Below, one piece after another: positions 45,496 to 55,808 of a stretch of 64,000 nucleotides of DNA (positions are counted from its first letter, which is position 1; the number at the start of each line of letters is the position of its first letter). Both the position numbers and the translations under genes were made by a program. This DNA comes from Lineus longissimus. Taxonomy: Eukaryota > Nemertea > Pilidiophora > Heteronemertea > Lineidae. Where the stretch lies: positions 10,604,001 to 10,668,000 of the forward strand of contig NC_088317.1 of NCBI RefSeq assembly GCF_910592395.1, given 5' to 3'. Under the pieces are notes generated by a model. It had not been told where the DNA came from and did not search any database. It worked only from the letters and a program-made list of their open reading frames with translations.

Positions 45496-46805
45496 GTTCT
45501 TCGCGCTTTGCAGATATATTTCTCGCAAACGGCGCAGCCCAAAGCCCTCTGTGCTCTACACGATTTTTGAGTCCGACATGATCTGTATGGCTACTCTGTC
45601 GTTAAGGGTACATGTTATGGGACGGGAACTTGCTTGGTCCTTAAAGCTGAACGGCATGCATAAAACCAGCGCATTGCACATTACAGCCACTACTGTAAAT
45701 ATTTTAATGGGTAACCCGGCAATTGTTTTTCTTCAATCTAAAATCCTCACTGGTCCAACGATTCGATTAAGAGAAACCAAATTTTGAAGTAATACTGGTA
45801 TGCCAAATAATTTTGGGTCCGGCACAGCGGTCCAAAAGCGATGTGACATATCATGGACATTTACTTAGTGGAGCCGGCTATACATGCTAGTCATGTTAGT
45901 CATTCAATCGTTTTTGGAGCCCATTGTGTTGTCCCACTAAAACCTGGCGGATAACGTTAGGAAGTGCTGGTTTTAATAATATTTAACAACAGATAAAATG
46001 TAATCAGAACATTACTGTTTTATTAAATAGATACGCGTACCAAGCTATTCTGTTTTCATGTTGATCGTACAGTTATTGTGCATAATAAAAAAATAATTTC
46101 TATCACACAACTTTTTTCCCCGATTGTTTTGTAGTAGTATCCATCCAGCATTATCAGCAACAAGCCCTACACAATTACGGCTAAGGATGGCTTTTCCCTG
46201 CTATTATTGATGGTTCTACTATCGCCGAATCGGTAGATGTCGTCCTAGGTAAGCGTTAAGTTTACTCAGGACCAACCTGGGTAAGACTAAATGTTACCCA
46301 ATATCGTTCTGGGTAAACTTTAGACCACTAAAGTTAGAAATTCGCGCACTTTCCAACCTGCGGTCGAGGTTGCTGAAAAACAGTACGTGACTTGTGTTAC
46401 TGCAGAGGGTTTAAAACGTTATTTGAACTCTGTCCCATAATTTCGAGACGGTCACTTCACATCTTAAGATAGAGAAATAAAAAAGAAACTAGTGGAGGTC
46501 GTCGATGGAAAATCAAAACTCCGTGAGGGGCAAAACTGGATCCAACAAGAGGCCCATAGGCCTGGCGCTCAAATGAGTTGCATTTATCGTATCCGCTTGA
46601 GCTGGACAGTGCCATGAAATGGTGAGGTATTCCAAATGTTGTTGTGGTAATTGTATGTTTTTTTTTCCTTTAGAAATTCCTCAGATTCTAAAGGTATCTG
46701 GGCACACCACACAAATACGTACCATTGCTCTGTAGTATTTTGCTTCCCCAAATGTGAAATGTACGTAAATTGAGTGGTTAAAATTGCAGTCTCGGTTTGA
46801 GTGTT
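45496..46805. other. Non-coding 3' part of the transposon
   Basis: Contains a short-repeat 5' terminus (AACAAGAGGCCCATAGGCCT) at about 46545 without its tail. A 105-codon frame at 45470-45787 has no recognisable motif. Identical sequence occurs at 40496-41805. Confidence 0.5.
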
Positions 46806-46882
46806 GAATGGCCTCGATTTCGTAACTCGATCGCTCGAGATAAATAACTCGATCGCCCAAGTAATATCTCCATCGCCCGAGA
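46806..46882 (-). repeat. Inner piece of the right inverted repeat, cut by the BEL insertion
   Basis: GGCCTCGATTTCGTAACTCGATCG and two further palindromic units are the inverse of 43905-43985. The series stops at CGAGA (46878-46882), one copy of the BEL target duplication, and continues at 53702. Confidence 0.9.
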
Positions 46883-47274
46883 TGTTAGTGGACCCCCGTT
46901 AGGAACCGCACACTCACGTGTACCTAATGCTTTAATGCGCTAAGACACTGCATTCACGACAGATCACCGTGTGATGAGGAGATGATTGAACTTTAGATTT
47001 TGACCCCTAAACTAGGACTAAGGGATATGAAAGGGGCACAAACGTGTGAGTAAGAATCCGTATTTCGCTATCTGTGATTTGGACTATCAGTTTCGATCAG
47101 ATATTCAGACCAATTGTTCTTTTATGCAGATCAGACCAACGAACCCTACTCGATGATGCCAGAAGCTCAAAGCAGATGTTTATGTTGGACTCGATATTAA
47201 AGACCCCACTTTAACACACCTTTTTATCGTCTTCCGTGTGTTCATCCCTGAGTTTGAAGGCTAAGCCACCCACA
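46883..47274 (+). repeat. BEL 5' LTR
   Basis: 392 bp, TGTTAGTGGACC to CCACCCACA. It is followed by CTGATACGTTTAG, where a primer-binding site is expected; I did not match it to a tRNA. An exact copy at 41883-42274 belongs to the 4-kb duplication. Confidence 0.95.
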
Positions 47275-47546
47275 CTGATACGTTTAGAAGACGATGAGCA
47301 TGCTGACGAAACCAAGAAGTCTACAGTTTTGATGTAAAAGTACCGTGAGTTAGTCCGATTTCTGAAGATTTCGACATTGCAGAGTCCTCGATTCCTGGAA
47401 CCGAGGTTGTTGCTGTATTGATATTACGTACAACACACTGCCGCGTCATTGAATTTTGTGACCTGGAGACGAGGTTGCCTGCCAGCCACACCTGCAGAGC
47501 TACGCCGCTATAACAGTGAGGCTCCAAAAGGGGATTCACGTCCAAG

Positions 47547-50500
47547 ATGAGTGGAAAAGAGAATCGAAATACAAGCGCGGGAAATGATGATGGCGCTGAA
47601 GATGAGTTCCATTTAGGTGACGAACCAAATCAAGATGAGTTTGAAGAGGACGATCAACATCCTAGTGAAGATAGAAGACAGTTAAGGAGTGGTTTCTCAG
47701 CCCAGATGAAAGGAGCGGAGTTGAAGCAGCTCAGTCGTAGCAGATCCGCTTTGACCGCCCGAATTACTGCTAAGAAGAATTGTTTATCAAGACTAATGGA
47801 AGGTACCGATACCGATAAGGTGAAAACAATATTGCGGCAAATGAAAGAGCTGATGGACAAGTTTCTTGGCTGTCATAATGAGTATCAAGCACGACTTCCT
47901 GTGAAAGAGAGAGAACGGGACCAGGCCTACTGCGACACCAGATTGGACGATTATGAACAGTTTGAAGCCGAAGTCGCGGGTTGGTTGGATACAATGGTAG
48001 TCATGGAAACAGAGGGATTGACTCAACCTGAAACTTCGAGAGGAGTATTTGGCCGAATTGACGTCCGTGCGTCGCCGTTTACACCAGCACATCAGTCAAC
48101 GAGAATGTCGGATCCGTTACCACCAGATCTTACAATGATTTCAAATGTAACACAAGCTACCGAACGAGCACTTTCAGCAATTGCTGACACGCAAAGGGAT
48201 CTGACGAAACAAATGAGGATTCCTAGAGCCGAACCAGAGATATTTGGTGGAGATGAGACCAAGTTCCGTGAGTTCTTCATTGACTTCCAAGAGTACGTAG
48301 CTAAATGGACCGACACGGACAGAGAGAGGCTAACACAGTTACGAGCATACACGTCAGGAACACCGCATGAATTAGTGCGTGGCTGTGTCCATCTGAGACC
48401 TGAAGAAGGGTACGCAGAGGCTCTTAGACTACTAGAAACAAGATACGGAGCACCGTACGACACCAGCAGAGCATATATCAGGAAAATATCAGCCTGGCTG
48501 AAGTTGAGTATGAAGGCTGCAGAAGATATGGATCGATTTGCGATTTTACTACGGGATAGCCTAAATGCATTGACTGGACTTGGGCGACTGACTGAACTGG
48601 AACATCCGTCCATGATGGCCCAGATTGTGGATAAACTACCTGACTGCTTAAGATATAAGTGGATTAGGCAGGATACAGAAATTTTTACGAAAACTGGTAA
48701 TCCGGCTAATTACCAGAACTTGGTTAAGTTTATTGAAGCACAGGCCAAGGTAGTTATGAACCCCAGGTATGGCACCAGACAAAGGACCGAAGAGGGACCA
48801 AAACCATCTCAAGGAGAAAGAAAACAAGACAAGTCACGATCAAATCCGGGAAAGCAAGCACCGTCCAAAGCTGCTTTCAGAGTAACATCCAGCAGTGAAA
48901 GGTCCAATGACAAGCCAGGAGAAAGAGAAGATCATTGCAGTTACTGTAAGGAATTGCATAAAATCCAAGATTGTATGAAGCTTAAGAAGTTGCCAAGACC
49001 TGAGAGAGGTGAATTTCTGAAGAAGACCGGGCGTTGTTTTAAGTGCTTGGAGCGGGGCCATATTGCTAAAGACCATGGCAATCAGTCAACCAGCCAGACA
49101 GTTGTGAAACCTGAGACCCCCAGTTCTGTAAACAAATCAGAAGCTGTAAAGTCAAGAGAAGCCGTGAAAACTGTGAAAACAGAAGAAGTAACTTCAAGAA
49201 GAATTGGAACCACTGGGAGAATTGCAATGGCAGTCTTACCAGTCAAGCTGAGAAGTTTACATAATGGAGTAGAAGTTACTACGAATGTATTCTTAGACAA
49301 TGGAGCCGGAGCGAGTTTCATCACTGATGGATTGGCGACCAAGATGGGACTTACAGGCCAGTCTGTGAAAGTTGACCTATCCACGATGCTCCAGAGCTGT
49401 GCTAGTGTTGATTCAAGAAAAATCCAGAGACTTGAAGTCAAAGGCCTTTCCAAGGGAGATGAGTGGATCAAATTGAATGAACTCTTCACACACAGTACGA
49501 TTCCCATCAAGCCTTGGGAGATTCCCACAGAGAATGATGTTAGGAAATACCCAGAGTTAAAGAAAGTTGATCTGAAAGTTATCGATCACCCAGTTGAGAT
49601 ACTCTTCGGAGCTAATCAACCAGAAATCACACGGCCAATAGAGATCATTCCCACAAAAGAAGATGGACCCTACGCTATGCGGACCAAGATCGGCTGGACG
49701 CTACTCGGACCTGTTCAGAGGGGCCGGATGAATATTGCTTCAAAGCCTCTCCACAGACTTACCGTTGAAGAACTGAACAACAACATGAATGCTCACTTCA
49801 GCAGAGAATTTGATGACAGACCACAGGGCGAAGAGATTCGTATGTCCAGAGAGGAAGAACGCTTCATGACTAAGCTGCGAGGAACCACCGCCTACACTGG
49901 AGAACGATATCAGGTTCGCTTACCGCTGAAGGATCAACTTCCAGCAGTTCCAGAGAGCAGACCAATGGCTGAACGTAGATTATCTGCAGTGTTGAAACGA
50001 ATGAAAAGAGACAAGAACTATGCGACTGCTTATCAGAGCCAGATGAATGGCCTTAAGAAAAAGAGATACATCGAACGTGTTCCAGAGAATGAACTTGATG
50101 TAAAAATCAGATGGTATCTACCACATCATGGTGTAATCAGCGAGAGAAAGCAGTCCAAGTTGCGAATCGTGTTTGATGGTTCAGCTGAAATTGATGGAAT
50201 TTCAATCAACAACATGTTGATGAAAGGGCCAGACCTGACAAACAGGCTAGACGGAGTACTACTAAGGTTCAGAGAGTACCCAGTTGCCGTTAGCAGTGAC
50301 ATTCAAGCCATGTTCCACCAGATACAAGTACCGCCAGAAGATCGAAATTGGTACCGATTTTTATGGGTCGATGACCAAGGCCAGATTGAAGATTGGAGGT
50401 GGACAGTACATCCTTTCGGATCGAAACCTTCACCAGCCATAGCATGCCATGCGTTGAACCACGGGTTGGAAGAACAGGCTGATGACAGAACAAGAGAGAG

Positions 50501-51536
50501 TTGTATCGCTGCTAAACAGACATTTTACGTTGATGATCATCTCGACAGCTTCATAGACACTGAAAGGGCAGTAAAACACGTTAAATGTGTTGACGAGACA
50601 TGCCAACGCTCAGGATTCCTGTTGAGAAAATATGCCAGTAATCATCCAGAGATCATCAACTGTATACCGCAGGATCGCCACGTTGAAATTGGGAGTGAAA
50701 TTAGCCTAACAGAAGATTGTAAAGAGATGCCAACACTTGGTATGAACTGGAAGCCTGAGAGTGACAAGTTGACTTACCGAGCTCCAGATCTTAAGGAAGT
50801 TAAAACCAGACGCGAGCTTTTGTCAAACATGACGAAGCTGTTTGATCCGTTGGGGTTGGTGTCACCATGGATACTCAACTGTAGATTGATTGTACAGAAC
50901 CTGTCAAGGCTGAAGCTAAATTGGGATGACCCTGTACCAGAAAATGAACTTCGAAAGTGGATCAACTGGAGAGATGGAACTCATGCAGTCACGGAGATAG
51001 AGTTTGAGAGATGTGTGACCACTTATACACCTGGACCACACGATGAACATCAGCTACACGTGTTCGGCGATGCATCCGAAAGAGCACATGGTGTAGCAGC
51101 TTACATTAGCACCCAGAGTGAGGATGAGATTGACTCCAAGCTGATCTACGCTAGATCCAGAGTAAATCCGCAAAAAGGAGAAACCATGCCAAGAGCGGAG
51201 TTGGTTGCAGCTACGCTGGGAGCAAAGACTACTGCAAAGTTGAAGAAAGAACTACGACTACCGCTGCAGAAAAGTGTTAATTGGACAGATAGCGCGATTG
51301 TCCTTGAATACCTCCGAAATGAGACCATTCAAACCTCAGTCTTTGTCAGAAACCGAGTTGGGACAATTTTGACTCTCACCAGAGTCGAGGATTGGAGGCA
51401 TGTACAAGGCAGAGAAAACCCAGCTGATATTTCATCAAGGGGCGGGACAGCCCGGGATCTAAGATCAAGCCTATGGCAACATGGGCCAGAGTTCCTGCGA
51501 CTGCCTGAGGAGATTTCAGTAAATCGCATAGATTGA
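47547..51536 (+). CDS. BEL polyprotein part 1: gag, protease, reverse transcriptase, RNase H
   Basis: 1,329 residues, beginning 272 bp after the LTR. Residues 1-200 are acidic, then charged; about 225-400 is the gag region with FGGDETKFREFFIDFQEYV. Zinc knuckles lie near 470-515 (CSYCKELHKIQDC and CFKCLERGHIAKDH, the latter with His for the last Cys). The protease is near 580 (FLDNGAGASFI). The reverse transcriptase has LRIVFDGSAEIDGISIN, SSDIQAMFHQI and the catalytic FYVDDHLDSF. RNase H has HVFGDASERAHG, RAELVAAT and WTDSAIVLEYL. It ends in PADISSRGG-type sequence and a TGA at 51534-51536, after which the same frame stays open to 53012. Confidence 0.95.
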   Translation: MSGKENRNTSAGNDDGAEDEFHLGDEPNQDEFEEDDQHPSEDRRQLRSGFSAQMKGAELKQLSRSRSALTARITAKKNCLSRLMEGTDTDKVKTILRQMKELMDKFLGCHNEYQARLPVKERERDQAYCDTRLDDYEQFEAEVAGWLDTMVVMETEGLTQPETSRGVFGRIDVRASPFTPAHQSTRMSDPLPPDLTMISNVTQATERALSAIADTQRDLTKQMRIPRAEPEIFGGDETKFREFFIDFQEYVAKWTDTDRERLTQLRAYTSGTPHELVRGCVHLRPEEGYAEALRLLETRYGAPYDTSRAYIRKISAWLKLSMKAAEDMDRFAILLRDSLNALTGLGRLTELEHPSMMAQIVDKLPDCLRYKWIRQDTEIFTKTGNPANYQNLVKFIEAQAKVVMNPRYGTRQRTEEGPKPSQGERKQDKSRSNPGKQAPSKAAFRVTSSSERSNDKPGEREDHCSYCKELHKIQDCMKLKKLPRPERGEFLKKTGRCFKCLERGHIAKDHGNQSTSQTVVKPETPSSVNKSEAVKSREAVKTVKTEEVTSRRIGTTGRIAMAVLPVKLRSLHNGVEVTTNVFLDNGAGASFITDGLATKMGLTGQSVKVDLSTMLQSCASVDSRKIQRLEVKGLSKGDEWIKLNELFTHSTIPIKPWEIPTENDVRKYPELKKVDLKVIDHPVEILFGANQPEITRPIEIIPTKEDGPYAMRTKIGWTLLGPVQRGRMNIASKPLHRLTVEELNNNMNAHFSREFDDRPQGEEIRMSREEERFMTKLRGTTAYTGERYQVRLPLKDQLPAVPESRPMAERRLSAVLKRMKRDKNYATAYQSQMNGLKKKRYIERVPENELDVKIRWYLPHHGVISERKQSKLRIVFDGSAEIDGISINNMLMKGPDLTNRLDGVLLRFREYPVAVSSDIQAMFHQIQVPPEDRNWYRFLWVDDQGQIEDWRWTVHPFGSKPSPAIACHALNHGLEEQADDRTRESCIAAKQTFYVDDHLDSFIDTERAVKHVKCVDETCQRSGFLLRKYASNHPEIINCIPQDRHVEIGSEISLTEDCKEMPTLGMNWKPESDKLTYRAPDLKEVKTRRELLSNMTKLFDPLGLVSPWILNCRLIVQNLSRLKLNWDDPVPENELRKWINWRDGTHAVTEIEFERCVTTYTPGPHDEHQLHVFGDASERAHGVAAYISTQSEDEIDSKLIYARSRVNPQKGETMPRAELVAATLGAKTTAKLKKELRLPLQKSVNWTDSAIVLEYLRNETIQTSVFVRNRVGTILTLTRVEDWRHVQGRENPADISSRGGTARDLRSSLWQHGPEFLRLPEEISVNRID

Positions 51537-53012
51537 CAATCAGCAGCAGACAAAGGAGCAGATCACACCATTTCAGTACTGAATAGACTATCCGATTGGG
51601 AAAGGATCCTAAACCTTGTCCAGTGTATGCTGAAGCCTTTCAACCCTGAGGATGAGGTTTCAACAGCTGATGCTAGAATTCATGCCAAGGTTGCAGTCCT
51701 GAGAACCATTCAACGAATGTACTACAGTGCGGAGTTACAGAGTCTGCGTGAGAAATTGACAACTCCAAGATGCAGCAAAATTCGTAAGTTATGCCCAGAG
51801 ATCGACAAAGATGGCTTACTTCGCGTCGGGGGAAGATTGAACAACAGTCTGCTACCACATGAGGGAAGACGACCAATCATACTGCCAGGTGGAGAGCCAT
51901 TGGTCCGAAAACTCATCCGCAGGATCCATTGGATGGAAGGCCACGTCGGAAGAAATCATGTGATTTCATCACTGCGAGAACGATACTGGGTCACGGGAGT
52001 CACAGTAGCTGTCAAGCAGGTTTTAAAGGATTGCGTGTTATGCAAGAAATACCAAGCAAGACTCCAGACTCAGAAAATGGGAAACCTACCTATCGACAGA
52101 ATATCTGCCACAAGAGCTTTCGAGAATTCGGGAGTCGACTACTTCGGACCGTTGGAGGTGAAGATATCAGGTCGTTTGTACAAACGGTACGGAGTACTCT
52201 TTTCATGCAACTATACTAGAGCCATTCACTTGGAGCTGACTCGAAAGTTGGACACTCAGTCGTGTCTCTTGGCAATCAGCCGATTCACGAACCGCCGGGG
52301 GAGACCAAGGAAACTCAGATCCGATAATGGAAGTAATTTGATTGGAGCTTCCAAGGAGCTGAAACAGGACTTACTTAAATTGAACAAGGAGTTGCGGCTC
52401 CAAGAAAAACTAGCAAAGGAGGAGATTGACTGGGAATTTAACCCCCCTCTTGCAAGTCACTTTGGAGGACACTATGAACGGCAGATAAGATCGGTCAGAA
52501 AGATTCTATATGGACTAATGAACAAACAACGATTGGATGAGGAGGAGATGCAGACAGTTATGGTGAAAGCAGAGTGGATCATGAATAGCAGACCACTAAC
52601 CGCATGCAGCGCTGCTGACACTTCGGTCGTCGCAATAACTCCGAATCATTTAATGGGATTGAACACGGTGGAAACAGACACTAGTGTAACTGAGGAAAGT
52701 GACATGTACCGAGGAAGATGGAAACGCGTGAATTACGTGACTGACCAAATCTGGAAGCAGTTTAACAAACTGTATGTTTCATCATTGCAGGAGCGAAACA
52801 AGTGGCAGGATGCAAAATCAGACCTGCAACAGGACGATATCGTTGTGCTACAGGACACTTCAGTTGGTAGAGCCTATTGGCTAGTTGGTAGGATCGTGAA
52901 CATTCACAAAGGAAGTGACGGTCATGTTAGATCATGTGAAGTTCGCACTCAGAATGGAACCTACCGTAGACCAATCACCAAGTTAGCCAAACTGCTAGAA
53001 GCAGAGGACTAA
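51537..53012 (+). CDS. BEL polyprotein part 2: H2C2 zinc finger and integrase
   Basis: Same frame as part 1, separated only by the TGA; the first ATG inside is at 51627, but no start is needed if the stop is read through. An H2C2 zinc-binding domain (HWMEGHVGRNHVISSLRERY then CVLCKKYQ) precedes the integrase core: VDYFGPLEVK (first Asp), LRSDNGSNLIGA (second Asp) and HFGGHYERQIRSVRK (Glu). The C-terminal domain has DIVVLQDTSVGRAYWLVGRI. All catalytic residues are retained. Confidence 0.93.
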   Translation, partial: QSAADKGADHTISVLNRLSDWERILNLVQCMLKPFNPEDEVSTADARIHAKVAVLRTIQRMYYSAELQSLREKLTTPRCSKIRKLCPEIDKDGLLRVGGRLNNSLLPHEGRRPIILPGGEPLVRKLIRRIHWMEGHVGRNHVISSLRERYWVTGVTVAVKQVLKDCVLCKKYQARLQTQKMGNLPIDRISATRAFENSGVDYFGPLEVKISGRLYKRYGVLFSCNYTRAIHLELTRKLDTQSCLLAISRFTNRRGRPRKLRSDNGSNLIGASKELKQDLLKLNKELRLQEKLAKEEIDWEFNPPLASHFGGHYERQIRSVRKILYGLMNKQRLDEEEMQTVMVKAEWIMNSRPLTACSAADTSVVAITPNHLMGLNTVETDTSVTEESDMYRGRWKRVNYVTDQIWKQFNKLYVSSLQERNKWQDAKSDLQQDDIVVLQDTSVGRAYWLVGRIVNIHKGSDGHVRSCEVRTQNGTYRRPITKLAKLLEAED

Positions 53013-53309
53013 GTTCAGGTTATGGAAAGATACAGTGACTTTGTGTAGAATTCGATTACTTCGTTCGTTGCGCTTTAGAACCTAACGTGTACTATCGCAT
53101 TAATTCTTTGGACTGAAAATTCAAGGAGTTCTAGTTGTGTTGATGAGCAAAATCAGATGCGCTATTAAGTTCAGGAGATTTCTTTTTTATGTGTTTCATA
53201 GTTCGCGTTAATATTCTATTTAGAGGACCCGTTAAATATAGTTAGTTACTAGTCTTCGTACACTCTTTTTGACTTGTAAATCCAAACGCAGTCGGATTTA
53301 AGGGGCCGG

Positions 53310-53701
53310 TGTTAGTGGACCCCCGTTAGGAACCGCACACTCACGTGTACCTAATGCTTTAATGCGCTAAGACACTGCATTCACGACAGATCACCGTGTG
53401 ATGAGGAGATGATTGAACTTTAGATTTTGACCCCTAAACTTGGACTAAGGGATATGAAAGGGGCACAAACGTGTGAGTAAGAATCCGTATTTCGCTATCT
53501 GTGATTTGGACTATCAGTTTCGATCAGATATTCAGACCAATTGTTCTTTTATGCAGATCAGACCAACGAACCCTACTCGATGATGCCAGAAGCTCAAAGC
53601 AGATGTTTATGTTGGACTCGATATTAAAGACCCCACTTTAACACACCTTTTTATCGTCTTCCGTGTGTTCATCCCTGAGTTTGAAGGCTAAGCCACCCAC
53701 A
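53310..53701 (+). repeat. BEL 3' LTR
   Basis: 392 bp, preceded by the polypurine tract; one substitution against the 5' LTR. Confidence 0.95.
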
Positions 53702-53922
53702 CGAGATAATATCTCGATCGCCGGAGATAATTAACTCGATCGCCCGAGATAATGTCTCGATCGCCCGAGATAATTAACTAGATCGCCCGTGATAATATCT
53801 CGATCGATCGAGATAATAAGTCCATCGATCGAGTTTTTTCATGAAAACAAAATTTCACGCTGAAAAAAAAAATTTTATGCTGAAAAAAAATAAATCATGT
53901 GATGTCCTTTCCCAGCCACCGT
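53702..53922 (-). repeat. Outer piece of the right terminal inverted repeat
   Basis: Inverse of the left end: palindromic units (CGATCGCCCGAGATAATGTC), AATAAGTCCATCGATCGAG, A- and T-rich runs and TGTCCTTTCCCAGCCACCGT, then the target duplication AGGATGGT at 53923-53930. Confidence 0.95.
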
Positions 53923-54106
53923 AGGATGGTGATGTATGAGATTCATATTTTTCCAGTCGATGTGGACATCAGTTCTGACGCATTGTGGTCACGTGACATG
54001 TTCAGCGATTCTGATTGGTTCGTTTCAATGGCGGGAATGAATTTATTTCTACAGCACGTGTGAAATCTCTGCCAATATTCTCTGACCTTAGTAACTCATT
54101 TTGCAG

Positions 54107-54804
54107 GTAGAAGCCTACATGGGGCCACAGAAAAACGATTTGAGTGCACGTGTTGACCAGGGCAGCCCTGTTGCTGCAGTAGTCTCGGCCCTTAGGTGCT
54201 ACTTAGAATTCCGTGTAAGCATGCCTGATAGGATCAACTTGCCACCTGCTGAAGACATTAATACATTTCTCATGAGCAACGCTGCCGGGGCTGCAAGGAA
54301 CTGTCTTCCCCAAAAATATGGCCTTGCGCAGCCCAATGGGAAACTAACTCTGAGGAATGATTTGATATCTTGGCTGGAGAAGAATAATCTTGGCTGGAGT
54401 ACTGATGTGGCGCAGTCAGCTGGAAAGGACTTTGTTGTCACCCTAGCTGGTGGCGAGTGGTATATGCAAAACAGAAACTAAAACCTGCCCACAAAAGGGA
54501 ACTGGTCTCTCTCCTCGAAGACATTGAATACACCTGTGGGTCAAGGTTCAGTGATTTGTGTCATGATGATGATGATGAAGATGATTCAGTTGTTTGTATT
54601 GTTTTTGTAAAGGCTGATCTGAGCTGCAACCAACCAATGGAAAAGCCATATTATTCATCATGTCCTGATCCTCTTTGCTTTCAGTGTGGAGGGGAACAAG
54701 ATCTTGTTTCTCAGGATGGTTTCTACCCACTCTGCAATGATTGCAAAGACTCTGGTGTAAAAGCAGTCAGTAGAAATACTAGGGCCCTACAGCCAAAAAA
54801 GTAA
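54107..54804 (+). pseudogene. Gene remnant with C-terminal zinc ribbon (unidentified, probably transposon-derived)
   Basis: An acceptor (CATTTTGCAG) precedes an open frame with VDQGSPVAAVVSALRCYLEF, INTFLMSNAAGAARN and LISWLEKNNLGWSTDVAQSA. Near 54460 it must change frame to continue as AKQKLKPAHKRELVSLLEDI and then an acidic run and a CX2C-X15-CX2C zinc ribbon (LCFQCGG to LCNDCKDSG), ending at TAA about 54804. Either a frameshift mutation or an overlooked intron explains the change. An AATAAA lies at 54958-54963. It runs against the WDFY gene within its first intron. I do not recognise the family. Confidence 0.5.
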
Positions 54805-54957
54805 AGGTAGCAGAGATGTCACGATTTGTAGGAATTTGAAAGGTGAAAATCAAATACATTTTGTATGTTTTCGATGACACTAGTTTGATAGGACTATGAG
54901 TACGGTAGTCGGTAGTGATGAAAGGTGATCAGAAAGGGAGTCATGTTTGAAGAATCA

Positions 54958-54963
54958 AATAAA
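54958..54963 (+). terminator. Polyadenylation signal AATAAA
   Basis: A canonical hexamer about 155 bp after the stop of the plus-strand gene remnant, in TCAAATAAACG, consistent with the 3' end of that transcript. Confidence 0.5.
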
Positions 54964-55808
54964 CGTTCTATGTTCATGAAGATTACCTTGTTCTTGTTTT
55001 TGCTTGCAAGCTAGCATAGAGTAGGCCTAAATACTTAGCATGCTATGCTATAGTCGATAGTAATACCTCATGGTGCCATACAGGGCCTGTGTACAGTGGT
55101 TGTGAGGGAATCGGGACTCAACGATGGCCTGAACCTGACCTTTCATGTGTAAAAAGTAATAAAAAATAAAAATAAAATATGCCCCCCCCCCGATGCAATT
55201 TTCAACTACCCTTCGGACGATAAACATTTTTTTATTTTTGCTTGCCCTAACGAAGAGCTCCCTATCAAGGTCTGAGCCTTCCCCATATTATTATTTATGA
55301 CATGGTTGAACTTGAAGTTCCCAGCGGCCTACATAACACGGTCCCTACATAACATAGTACTTCAGTAGCTCTAGGCATTGTAAGGAAGGAAATCAGCACA
55401 TCTAGTTGAAAGTGGCGAATGAGTGGCTGGCTGCAAGTGACACAATCACTGCGCAGTGCAGCATATGCAGTGGCCGCTCTCTTGGCCTTGCCATTGGGAG
55501 CTAGGAAACAAACAACAACGATTTCTCACAGGTCCTTTGACTTGTCTTTTGAACGTGTTCTGGCTTTTCCCCTTCCCTATTCCCACTGCACTGTGTGTTC
55601 GGCATTTTGATAACAAAGATTGCGCGTCTGATGAGTGATCGTTGCGATGTCCGTCCGTCACGAGGTCGAGGAGAGATACGATGTCAGCGACTGAACAATG
55701 CTGAATGAGTGACGAGATGAGTGGATACTGGATCACCAAGTTGACAACAACAACCACATGACCATGAAGCAAGAAACACCCCACTTTCGAAACTTTGTGT
55801 CAACTTAC
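54964..55808. other. Proximal part of WDFY intron 1
   Basis: A run of nine or ten C at about 55183 and scattered short frames on both strands; none has recognisable motifs. Confidence 0.35.

Larger units (their letters stand above)
46883..53701 (+). mobile_element. BEL/Pao LTR retrotransposon, young, full length
   Basis: Two 392-bp LTRs (TGTTAGTG to CACCCACA), a 5-bp duplication CGAGA (46878-46882, 53702-53706), a polypurine AAGGGGCCGG before the 3' LTR, and a gag-pol frame interrupted by one stop. I see a single difference between the LTRs (A at about 47015 against T at about 53442), so the insertion is recent. Confidence 0.97.
43661..53922 (+). mobile_element. Integrase-core DNA transposon with long inverted ends and 8-bp target duplication
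   Basis: Both ends begin ACGGTGGCTGGGAAAGGACA (43661 forward; its inverse ends at 53922), and the inverted similarity extends about 300 bp. AGGATGGT flanks both sides (43653-43660, 53923-53930). Without the nested BEL element and its 5-bp duplication the transposon is about 3.44 kb. It encodes a two-exon integrase-core protein starting just inside the left inverted end. The transposase type (HLDGYDKLKPFG) is widespread in invertebrate and fish genomes, usually without assigned transposon structure. An 8-bp duplication differs from the shorter ones usual for Ginger-type elements. Confidence 0.9.
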
